Positions 35,259 to 42,475 of a stretch of 64,000 nt of DNA are shown one piece after another. A program made the position numbers and the translations under genes. Source of the DNA: Deltaproteobacteria bacterium (lineage in GTDB: Bacteria > Myxococcota > Kuafuiibacteriia > Kuafuiibacteriales > Kuafuiibacteriaceae); NCBI GenBank assembly GCA_016713425.1, contig JADJPE010000005.1, positions 2,108,001 to 2,172,000 on the forward strand. The letters are read 5' to 3'. Each line of letters starts with the position of its first letter. Positions within the stretch are counted from its first letter, which is position 1. Below the pieces are notes generated by a model, which saw only the letters and a program-made list of their open reading frames with translations, did no database searches and was not told the origin of the DNA.

Positions 35259-35927
35259 CTAGAGGCCGAGGATGACTTCGTCGTAGTACTTGGCCCGCGC
35301 GATGCCGCTGCCTATGGCGGCGTCGCGCGCCGTCAAGCAGAGTTGCTCGAACTCGTCTCGGTCGGGAACACCGACGAATGGCTGACCGTTGATGATGAAA
35401 GTTGGCGTAGCCTTCACGCCTACCGAAAGGCCAAGCGCTCGATCCGATTCGACGCGATCTCTTGGCGCTGATGTAGCGAGACAAGATGCCCACTGGGCCA
35501 CGTTGAGGCCTGCTTCCTCGGCCAACTCGGTCTGGTGTGCGGCTGACAACGATGCGCGATGGGCAAAGAGCAAGTCATGATAGGTCCAAAAGCGCGCCTG
35601 GGCGCGCGCGCACTCGGCCGCGATCGCGGCGCTGAGCGCGTTCTCGTGGATGGAAGTCAGAGGAAAGTGCTTGAAGACGAGGCGCAGGTCGGTCGGATGC
35701 TCGTCGAGCACGTCATCGATGATCGGCTGCGATGCGGCACAGTAGGGACATTGAAAGTCCGAGAACTCGATGATCGTCACCCAAGCGTCCGGTTCGCCCC
35801 GCACCGGCGAGTCACCGACGGGGACCATTACCAGCGACGAAGAGCTCGAACAGGCTGTCTCGAGGACGAAAGTGGCGACGAGAAGAGGTGCGAAAGTGAT
35901 GGACGCTCGAACGTTGGTTGGGGGCAT
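35259..35927 (-). CDS. DsbA-like thioredoxin-fold lipoprotein
   Basis: This 222-residue exported oxidoreductase has a hydrophobic N-terminus ending in LETAC (C26 as lipidation site) and a thioredoxin domain with EFSDFQCPYCAAS (catalytic C60-P-Y-C63). The cis-Pro block GVKATPTFIINGQPF is also present. The domain order with a helical insert (HENALSAAIAAECARAQ) is that of DsbA/BdbD-type disulfide oxidases that act in the periplasm. ATG 35927 was chosen because the longer open frame would not place a signal peptide at the N-terminus. It is divergent from the amine oxidase gene. Confidence 0.92.
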   Translation of the reverse strand: MPPTNVRASITFAPLLVATFVLETACSSSSSLVMVPVGDSPVRGEPDAWVTIIEFSDFQCPYCAASQPIIDDVLDEHPTDLRLVFKHFPLTSIHENALSAAIAAECARAQARFWTYHDLLFAHRASLSAAHQTELAEEAGLNVAQWASCLATSAPRDRVESDRALGLSVGVKATPTFIINGQPFVGVPDRDEFEQLCLTARDAAIGSGIARAKYYDEVILGL

Positions 35928-36109
35928 GTTGTTTGGGCGGTGGTTGTACACATTCGGTGCCAGACATCCAACGTGTCTTGGTCCGAGATTCTTGACAATC
36001 GGGCGCAACGCAAACACATCGCCGAGCGACCCAAAAGGCTTGCGCCGTCGGCCGCCTCGTGTGGGCACGGCTCGTGGGGGGCCGGATATTTGGGGGTGGG
36101 GGAGGATTC

Positions 36110-37870
36110 ATGGCTCGATCGGCTCTCTTTTCGGTGATTCGCCGCCGATTGCTGGCTGCGCTCGAAGTTGAGCGCGCGGGCGTTCCGTGGTCGTCGACGG
36201 ACGAGTACCTTCAGGAACGAGCTGAAGCCGTTCGGATGATGCGCCGAACGTTTCTCAGTCGAGGTGCCGCCGCGACGGTGCTTGCGGCTTCGCCTATCGC
36301 TGCGGCCTGCGCGAGCAGCCAGACAGGGATTGGACAGCGGGGCGCGACGCAGCAGAGCGCGACGCAGCAGGGCGTGCCAGGACCGGGCGCCTCTGGGCGG
36401 GACGCCTCGGCGCGGGGCGGTCGCGATCGGACGGAATCCGTTGGTGTCGTGGGCGCGGGTCTTGCGGGTATGGTGGCCGCGTATCGTCTGACGAAGCTCG
36501 GGTTTCGAGTGCGGGTCTTCGAGGCTGCGACGCGCATCGGAGGTCGGACATTTTCGACGCGGCGTGGGCTCATCGATGGCCAGCTCGCCGAGCTCGGGGG
36601 CGAGCTCATCGACTCGAACCACGTGACGATGCATCGGCTTGCCCAGGAGCTTTCACTCGTGGTCGACGACCTCTTCGCGGACGAGCCGAAGTCTGGCTAT
36701 CGCCGCGATGTGTTTTGGTTCGAAGGGCGTTTCATTTCTGACGACGAACTCGTGCAGGATTTCCGCCCGCTCGCACGATCGATGGCGATGAGTATGGCGC
36801 GCGCGGGCGAAAGTGCTTCGCTTCGCGCAGATCTCGATCGCACGACGCTCGCTCAGTGGTTGGACGCGCAGTCGGAGGTCAGCGCGCTGATTCGTAACAT
36901 TCTCACGGTCGCGTACGTCGGAGAGTACGGGCTCGAGGCTGACGAGCAGTCGGTCCTCAATCTGCTCGAGCTGATCGACTATGAGGATGAAGGTCCATTT
37001 CGGCTCTTTGGGGAGTCCGATGAGCGCTTCCATATTCGAGGGGGAAACGACCAGATCGTGCAGCGGCTTGCGGCGCGAATCGCTTCCCAAGTCGAGACTT
37101 CGAGTCGTCTACTTGCGCTGTCGCGCGATGGGCGCCGATACCGGTTGACCTTTGAGCGTGACCGAGGCCAGCGCGAGGAGGTCTTCGATGCGGTCGTCTT
37201 TGCTTTGCCGTTCACGATGCTTCGTTTGGTCGATGGCATCGAGATCTTCGAAGCTGACAAGGTTCGTGTTATTCGTGAGCTTGGATACGGGACGAACGCG
37301 AAGCTCATGGCGCAGTTTCGCGAGCGCGTGTGGCGTGTGAGCCACAACGCCGCCGGGTCGGCCGTGACGGACAACGGACGACAGACGACGTGGGATACAT
37401 CGCGAAGCCAAGCCGGAACGGCCGGAGTACTCACCAACTTCTTGGGGGGCCGTGCGGGCGTCGAGCTGGGACGTGGCAGTGCAGAGGAACGACTGAAGCG
37501 CGCGCTTCCTCAGCTCGATGCGATCTTTCCCGGTCTTGACCTCGCGTATCTCGAGGGCAGCGCCCTGAGAATGCACTGGCCCACGGCGCCGTTCGCACTC
37601 GGTTCCTACCCCTGCTATCGACCTGGTCAGTGGTCTTTCGCCGGGATCGAAGAGCGAACCGAAGACGAACGCCTCTTCTTTGCGGGCGACCATTGTTCGG
37701 CCGAGTTTCAAGGGTTCATGGAAGGTGCCGCCGAGAGTGGCGAAGTGGCGGCACGCCGCGTGGCGGCGGCTTTCGAACTGGTTGCTCTCAGTAGGCCGAG
37801 CGCTTTCCACGCCCACGATGGAGCGCCGCGATCAAATCCTGGGGGCGTGCGTCACGCGACCAAACCGTAA
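36110..37870 (+). CDS. Tat-exported flavin amine oxidase
   Basis: This FAD-dependent monoamine-oxidase-fold enzyme has 586 residues. A pre-sequence of about 40 residues precedes the twin-arginine motif RRTFLS (45-50) and a hydrophobic stretch ending in AAAC (C67), so it may be a Tat-exported lipoprotein. The linker contains a duplicated ATQQ unit. The FAD-binding VGAGLAG (about 114-120) is followed by RIGGRTFSTR, and the C-terminal LFFAGDHCSAEFQGFMEGAAESG is the second FAD block. The substrate is not evident. GGAGG lies 4 bases before ATG 36110. Its last 83 bp overlap, tail to tail, the 3' end of the CarH-like gene. Confidence 0.92.
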   Translation: MARSALFSVIRRRLLAALEVERAGVPWSSTDEYLQERAEAVRMMRRTFLSRGAAATVLAASPIAAACASSQTGIGQRGATQQSATQQGVPGPGASGRDASARGGRDRTESVGVVGAGLAGMVAAYRLTKLGFRVRVFEAATRIGGRTFSTRRGLIDGQLAELGGELIDSNHVTMHRLAQELSLVVDDLFADEPKSGYRRDVFWFEGRFISDDELVQDFRPLARSMAMSMARAGESASLRADLDRTTLAQWLDAQSEVSALIRNILTVAYVGEYGLEADEQSVLNLLELIDYEDEGPFRLFGESDERFHIRGGNDQIVQRLAARIASQVETSSRLLALSRDGRRYRLTFERDRGQREEVFDAVVFALPFTMLRLVDGIEIFEADKVRVIRELGYGTNAKLMAQFRERVWRVSHNAAGSAVTDNGRQTTWDTSRSQAGTAGVLTNFLGGRAGVELGRGSAEERLKRALPQLDAIFPGLDLAYLEGSALRMHWPTAPFALGSYPCYRPGQWSFAGIEERTEDERLFFAGDHCSAEFQGFMEGAAESGEVAARRVAAAFELVALSRPSAFHAHDGAPRSNPGGVRHATKP

Positions 37871-38936
37871 TGCCCGCCGCGATCAAGTCGCCGAAGCTCT
37901 GCGGCGATTCTACGCCGCCAAGATGCACATCGATCCGATCCATCCAAGCCTGCGCGAGTTGTGCGAGCTCGCTGCGGCAAGAATTCAAGACCTCTGCTCG
38001 TTTCACCGAGAGGCAAACCGCCGCCGCCCCGAGCCGCTCAGCCGCGCGCTTGAGGTCCGCCGTCGGAAGATCTCGGCCAAGGTAGCAGACGCGAAAGCCG
38101 GCGTGGGATAGATGGAGCGCGATCACCAAGAGACCCAGCTCGTGCTGCTCGCCGGGTAGGCACGCGCACATCACGCGTGGTGCGTGGGCGTCAGGCCTCG
38201 TCGAGAGCTCTCGCAACCGCTCCATGCGCGCCGCGAGTTGAGAAGAAACCATGTGCTCACCCGCGATCGTCACGTCTCCCCGCACCCAAAGGTCACCGAT
38301 CTCGTATGCGGCCGGTTGAATGATCGACGACAGCACCGACTCGACCGAGAACAGCGAGAACGCCCGATCGAGCGCATTCGACAAGAGCTCACCATCGAGC
38401 CTTCGCGCTGCATCGACGAGGTCGTTTCGAAGCGCTCCAAAAGCACTCGTCAAAGGGCCGCCGCCTGCTTCTCGTTCCTCGCGGCCCGCGGCCGGCCCAC
38501 CCAACGAGTCCAGGCCGTCGGACGCGCTCCGGTCGCGGGCGTCGTTTCGGTCGCGGGCGTCGTTTCGGTCGCGGGCGTCGTTTCGGTCGCGGGCGTCGTT
38601 TCGGTCGCGGGCGTCGTTTCGGTCGCGGGCGTCGTTTCGGTCGCGGCCCGTCGAACCGTGCGCATGCGCGGGGCTCGCCGGACGCTCCGCGAGGAGGGCC
38701 GCCCGGCCTGCCGCAGCGATCTCGCCGATCGCGCGTCCTTCTTCCGTGAGCTCAAGTACGCGGCGAATGACCTTCAGATCGTCTTCTGTGTAGAGGCGGT
38801 GACCGCTGTCGCGACGCACCGGTTCGAGCAGTCCGTGCCTACGCTCCCAAGCGCGCAAGATGGTTGGTGAGAGCCCGGTCAGACGGGCGAAAGTCTGCAT
38901 CTTGTAGGGCCCTGCGGGCGCTTCAGGGCTTGTCAT
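37788..38936 (-). CDS. CarH/LitR-type MerR-family B12-dependent photoreceptor repressor
   Basis: This 382-residue regulator has a MerR-type winged helix at about 11-75 (MQTFARLTGLSPTILRAWERR). A linker has six DRNDAR repeats (99-134). The helical bundle carries the Wx9EH motif (W217, E227-H228), and the Rossmann domain has the cobalamin-binding ExHxxG (E263, H265, G268). These are the residues that hold adenosylcobalamin in CarH, which binds DNA as a tetramer in the dark and falls apart in light. The gene shares its upstream region with a divergent FAS1 lipoprotein gene, and that region has 11-bp-spaced repeats (38944-39068). Light control of itself and the FAS1 gene is inferred. Confidence 0.92.
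   Translation of the reverse strand: MTSPEAPAGPYKMQTFARLTGLSPTILRAWERRHGLLEPVRRDSGHRLYTEDDLKVIRRVLELTEEGRAIGEIAAAGRAALLAERPASPAHAHGSTGRDRNDARDRNDARDRNDARDRNDARDRNDARDRNDARDRSASDGLDSLGGPAAGREEREAGGGPLTSAFGALRNDLVDAARRLDGELLSNALDRAFSLFSVESVLSSIIQPAAYEIGDLWVRGDVTIAGEHMVSSQLAARMERLRELSTRPDAHAPRVMCACLPGEQHELGLLVIALHLSHAGFRVCYLGRDLPTADLKRAAERLGAAAVCLSVKRAEVLNSCRSELAQLAQAWMDRIDVHLGGVESPQSFGDLIAAGITVWSRDARPQDLIAALHRGRGKRSAY
38532..38645. repeat. 18-bp tandem repeat in the carH-like linker
   Basis: Six near-perfect copies of an 18-bp unit (gtcgcgggcgtcgtttcg on the plus strand) encode DRNDAR on the minus strand, between the DNA-binding and B12-binding domains. The unit keeps the frame. Confidence 0.92.
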
Positions 38937-38943
38937 ATTCTCG

Positions 38944-39068
38944 TGTATAGCTCCTGTCGAGTTTAGTGGCTATAGTTTTTGTATAGAAAAGGGTTTTAAC
39001 TCTATTGACCTGTGCTGCTTGTGTGTAGATGTTGTCCAAGTCCCGAACGACGTATAGTATCTGTATAG
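38944..39068. promoter_or_regulatory. AT-rich divergent control region with 11-bp-spaced tgtatag repeats
   Basis: This region separates the CarH-like gene from the FAS1 gene. Pairs of tgtatag-like 7-mers are exactly 11 bp apart: 38944 and 38955 (tgtatag, tgtcgag), 38969 and 38980 (gctatag, tgtatag), 39011, 39022 and 39033 (tgtgctg, tgtgtag, tgtccaa), 39051 and 39062 (cgtatag, tgtatag). Tandem 11-bp spacing is what the CarH tetramer recognises in Thermus. The last pair covers the expected -10 area of the FAS1 gene and the first pair lies beside the start of the repressor gene, which fits repression of both. Confidence 0.6.
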
Positions 39069-39095
39069 ATTAATTTCTACCCTTTGGAGGCCAAG

Positions 39096-40850
39096 ATGAA
39101 CCCAAGACACCCACTCACCGCGCTCGCGCTCATGTCGCTCGTTACCGCCGCCGCCTGCGGCGACGATGACGACAACAGCAACAAGCCTATCGCAACCACG
39201 ACCACCAAGAACATCGTTGAGGTCGCGGAGGCCCAGGGCTTCTCGAGCCTGCTCAGCGCTGCTCAGCAGGCGGGTCTGGCCGACGTTCTCGCCGGTCCCG
39301 GCCCTTTCACCGTGTTTGCGCCGACAAACGCTGCGTTCCAAGCCTTGGGAAGCGCCGCGCCCTCGGATCCGGACCTCCTGGCGAATGTGCTTCTGAGTCA
39401 CGTGGTGTCCGGCAAACTCGACTCGAGCGCGGTGACGAGCGGTCAGCCGCTCACGAGCCTCGCGAAGACTCAGCTCGAGGTGAAAGTCTCCGGCTCGAAG
39501 GTGACGGTGAACGGCTTCGCGCTGAGTGCCACGCTTGATGTGCCCGCTTCGAATGGCGTGATCCACGTGCTCGACCAGGTGATCGTGCCGCCGACGATTG
39601 TTGAGGCGGCAAGCGCAAGCAGCGACCTATCGACCCTGGTCGCTGCGGTCGGGGTCTCATCGAGCGCGGTGCAGAGCGCGCTGACTGCCGGTGGCCCGAT
39701 CACCGTTTTCGCGCCGGTCAACTCGGCTTTCGCTGCCATTCCGTCGGCCGACCTCGACGCACTGCTCGCCGATCAGTCCGCCCTCGATGAGGTGCTCACC
39801 TACCATGTGGTCGCGGGTCAGGTTCTCTCGAGTGACCTCTCGGACGGCCAGGTCGTGAGCACCGTCGGCGGCAAGACGCTGCGGGTCGGCCTAGACGCTT
39901 CCGGTGCGACGTTGACCGACGAGAGCGGAAACGTCGTGAGAGTTTCCGGGCCGGATGTGCGGCTCCTCAACGGCGTCGTGCATCTCATCGATGGCGTCTT
40001 GACCCCAGCCGCGCCCGTGACGGCGCTCGGGAACATCGTCGAGGTCGCGCAGTCCACCGGAGGTTTCTCGACCTTGCTCGGAGCTGCGACTTCGGCCGGC
40101 CTAGCCGCATCGCTCGCCGGGCCCAACGAGCTGACCGTGTTCGCACCGACCGACACGGCCTTCGCTGCCCTGGGCGTTGATCTCAGCCTCGTCGAGGACG
40201 ACGTGCTTGCGAACATTCTTCTCCACCACGTGGTGCCGGGTGCGCTTCGGTCGAGCGAGGTGGTCAGCAGAACGTCGCTCGCGACCCTGGCCAACACGTC
40301 CCTGTCCGTGGACACAAGTGGCGGATCGGTGCGAATCGGTGGAGCAGCCCTTACCGCGACGCTGGATGTCGAAGCCTCCAACGGCCTCATCCATGTCGCG
40401 AGCGAGGTGATTGTGCCCCCGACCATCGTGGAGGTCGCCGCGGCGACGGGCGCACTCTCGACCCTCGTGACGGCCGTGGGCGCGGCATCGCAAACGGTCC
40501 AAGATGCGCTCGCGCCCAACACGCTGGCGGGAGACATGCCGATCACGGTGTTCGCGCCCACGAATGACGCCTTCAGCGCCTCGGGTATCGACCTCGGAGC
40601 GCTCGACCAGTCCACGTTGGATGCCGTGCTTGCACACCATGTCCTTCCCATGCAAGGCCTGTCGACTGCGCTCAACGATGGCGATACGCTGACAACGCTG
40701 AACGGCGATCTGACCGTGGTCGTGGATAGCGACGGAACGATCGGTCTTGTGGATGGCCAGGGCAATCGCGCCAACGTGGTGTCGACGCTCAAGGACATCC
40801 GTACGCTCACCGGCGTCGTGCATGTGATCGACAGCGTGCTGCGCCCGTAG
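39096..40850 (+). CDS. Lipoprotein with four FAS1 (fasciclin) domains
   Basis: This 584-residue surface protein has a signal peptide ending in TAAAC (C21) and an acidic GDDDDN spacer, so it is lipidated. Four tandem FAS1 domains follow, at about 37-170, 171-308, 313-445 and 446-584. Each begins with an NIVEVA or TIVEVA type strand, has the H1 motif FTVFAPTNAAF or a variant, and an H2-like VLDQVIVPP or VIDSVLRP end. FAS1 domains mediate adhesion to cells or matrix. GGAGG 6 bases before ATG 39096 indicates strong translation. Its control region is shared with a B12 photoreceptor regulator, suggesting light-dependent adhesion. Confidence 0.95.
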   Translation: MNPRHPLTALALMSLVTAAACGDDDDNSNKPIATTTTKNIVEVAEAQGFSSLLSAAQQAGLADVLAGPGPFTVFAPTNAAFQALGSAAPSDPDLLANVLLSHVVSGKLDSSAVTSGQPLTSLAKTQLEVKVSGSKVTVNGFALSATLDVPASNGVIHVLDQVIVPPTIVEAASASSDLSTLVAAVGVSSSAVQSALTAGGPITVFAPVNSAFAAIPSADLDALLADQSALDEVLTYHVVAGQVLSSDLSDGQVVSTVGGKTLRVGLDASGATLTDESGNVVRVSGPDVRLLNGVVHLIDGVLTPAAPVTALGNIVEVAQSTGGFSTLLGAATSAGLAASLAGPNELTVFAPTDTAFAALGVDLSLVEDDVLANILLHHVVPGALRSSEVVSRTSLATLANTSLSVDTSGGSVRIGGAALTATLDVEASNGLIHVASEVIVPPTIVEVAAATGALSTLVTAVGAASQTVQDALAPNTLAGDMPITVFAPTNDAFSASGIDLGALDQSTLDAVLAHHVLPMQGLSTALNDGDTLTTLNGDLTVVVDSDGTIGLVDGQGNRANVVSTLKDIRTLTGVVHVIDSVLRP

Positions 40851-40858
40851 TCGGTCGC

Positions 40859-40965
40859 TTCGTCTGGCTTGACTTGAGTTGGCTTGACTTGAGTTGGCTT
40901 GGCTTGGACCGGCTTGGACCGGACAGGCTTGGGCTGCTCTGCCTGGTCTGACCTCGCTTGGCTTG
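40859..40965. repeat. Low-complexity ttggctt/gacttga repeats after the FAS1 gene
   Basis: Short degenerate units (tggcttgacttgagt, then cttggaccgg) fill the gap between the FAS1 stop and the convergent membrane-protein gene. No hairpin terminator is visible in it. Confidence 0.75.
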
Positions 40966-40966
40966 G

Positions 40967-41758
40967 TCAATTCGCACCGATCTCGACCAACCAGAGTTCG
41001 CCCTTGGACACCTCGACGACCGACATACCCTCGAGGTCGTTGGGTCCTCCGGCAACGTATCCTCGAATCTTGTCCATCCAGGCTCGCCCCTCGTCCCGCT
41101 CCAGGAGTCGAAGTCCTGCCTGATTCGCGACCACCACTTCGCCCGAGACCGTCACCGCCAGAGTTGGATTTGGATGCTGGTCGAGTTGATTGAGCAGGAG
41201 GGCGCGATCAAGCCGAGCGAGGTTGCGCCGAGGCTCGCGAGGGGTGATGCGATCGAGCAGTTCGTTCACGCGGTCGGCAAGGCCGGCGAGCGTGTGAGCA
41301 GCGCCGGTCGTGCAGCGCCGATGGGGGTCTCCATGGGTCGCGGCGACGATGACGTCGCTGATCATCGCAAGCGGTTGCATGAGTTGCAGATTGATTCGAC
41401 GCCAAACGACGACCGTGATGGCGATGACGATGAGGCCCATGATGACCGCGGCCCAGGCGCCCAAACGTTTGCTGGTGCGGCCGGAAACCTCTTCTGGCGT
41501 CTTCCTGGAGGCGCGCCCGACCTGATCCAAGGCTGCGAGGATCCTTTCGCGCTGGGCACTTGTTGACGCGGTCCAGGTGAGCTCGGCGATGGCGCGTTTC
41601 GCGGTTGGGAGCGCGATGGTTTCGGACTTCGGCTCCCCATGATCTGACTCGTGAGGCGCGGTGGCCCGAGTGACCATCGTGATCGCGGTGAGGGCGAGGG
41701 CGATCTCGAGAATGAGGATCGTGGCTATGCTGTTCGAGATGATACGGCGGGCTTGCAT
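40967..41758 (-). CDS. Membrane sensor-like protein (HAMP and PAS-like, no output domain)
   Basis: This 263-residue protein has two membrane helices (about 8-30 and 98-118) around a periplasmic domain of some 65 residues. A HAMP-like linker (WRRINLQLMQPLAMISDVI) and a PAS-like segment (LLNQLDQHPNPTLAVTVSGEVVVANQAGLRLLE) that runs to the C-terminus follow. There is no kinase or cyclase domain. It lies 20 bp downstream of ktrA and so is the third gene of a potassium-transport operon, where it could adjust transporter activity to a membrane or cytoplasmic signal. That role is an inference from position. Confidence 0.78.
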   Translation of the reverse strand: MQARRIISNSIATILILEIALALTAITMVTRATAPHESDHGEPKSETIALPTAKRAIAELTWTASTSAQRERILAALDQVGRASRKTPEEVSGRTSKRLGAWAAVIMGLIVIAITVVVWRRINLQLMQPLAMISDVIVAATHGDPHRRCTTGAAHTLAGLADRVNELLDRITPREPRRNLARLDRALLLNQLDQHPNPTLAVTVSGEVVVANQAGLRLLERDEGRAWMDKIRGYVAGGPNDLEGMSVVEVSKGELWLVEIGAN

Positions 41759-41778
41759 GGGTCGACGTCACTTCCCGG

Positions 41779-42441
41779 TTATTGAAACTGTTCGATGAGC
41801 TTTCGGAGGCCCCCGGAGGAGGCGGCGATCACCAGGATGTCTTGTTCTTTGAGTGCGACGTTTGGGTTCGGAAGCATCACGCGCGCGCGGCCGAGTTCCT
41901 CCGTGCGAATCGCGACGACCGTAACGCCGTACTTTCGTGGAAGATCGGTATCGAGAAGCGTGCGCCCCACCAATTTCGCGGGGACGCGAAGCTCTGAGAT
42001 GAAGAGGTCGCCGCCCAGCGGGACCTGCTCGAGCACACCGAAGGAGATACGGGTCGCAAGACGCTCTCCAAATTCGAGCTCCGGATTGACGATTTCGTGG
42101 GCGCCGACGAGCTTCAAGATGCGCCCGTGGAGATCGTCGATGTAGCGCGCGATGACTCGCGGCGCGCCAAGTTGTCGCAGAAGCGACGTGCAGATGATCG
42201 AGCTGTCTCGCGCGTTGTGACCGATGGCGACGACTGAGAAGTCTCGCTTCTGCGGTTCGATGCTCGAAAGGGCCGCTTCATCGTTCGCATCGAATGCGGC
42301 TGCGAAGCTCGTGTAGCTCGAAGCCTGCTGGACGAGACGTTCGTCCCGATCGACCGCGAGGACTTCGACACCTCGTTCCGTGAGCGCGCGCGCGAGCGCG
42401 CTGCCGAACTGGCCAAGGCCAAGGATGAGAGCTTGTTTCAT
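41779..42441 (-). CDS. ktrA: K+ transport regulatory subunit KtrA/TrkA (RCK)
   Basis: This 220-residue cytoplasmic gating subunit has a Rossmann RCK_N domain, starting ALILGLGQFGSALARAL with the dinucleotide-binding GxGxxG and the acidic AVDRDE at the end of the second strand. An RCK_C domain follows from about residue 140 (ISELRVPAKLVGRTLLDTDL, then LKEQDILVIAAS). Such subunits form octameric rings on KtrB/TrkH and gate it with ATP/ADP or NAD(H). A single RCK repeat is the KtrA rather than the double TrkA form. It lies between the channel gene and the sensor-like gene. Confidence 0.93.
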   Translation of the reverse strand: MKQALILGLGQFGSALARALTERGVEVLAVDRDERLVQQASSYTSFAAAFDANDEAALSSIEPQKRDFSVVAIGHNARDSSIICTSLLRQLGAPRVIARYIDDLHGRILKLVGAHEIVNPELEFGERLATRISFGVLEQVPLGGDLFISELRVPAKLVGRTLLDTDLPRKYGVTVVAIRTEELGRARVMLPNPNVALKEQDILVIAASSGGLRKLIEQFQ

Positions 42442-42475
42442 ATCGGCGTTCCGTTCCTTATGTAGCTCTAGATGG

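Noticed and set aside
38532..38645. Possible CRISPR array
   Set aside because: Contiguous 18-bp units in frame inside a coding linker, without spacers.
39005..39033. TTGACC as -35 box of the FAS1 promoter
   Set aside because: No -10-like sequence follows at 16-18 bp; the TATAG elements further down are better candidates.
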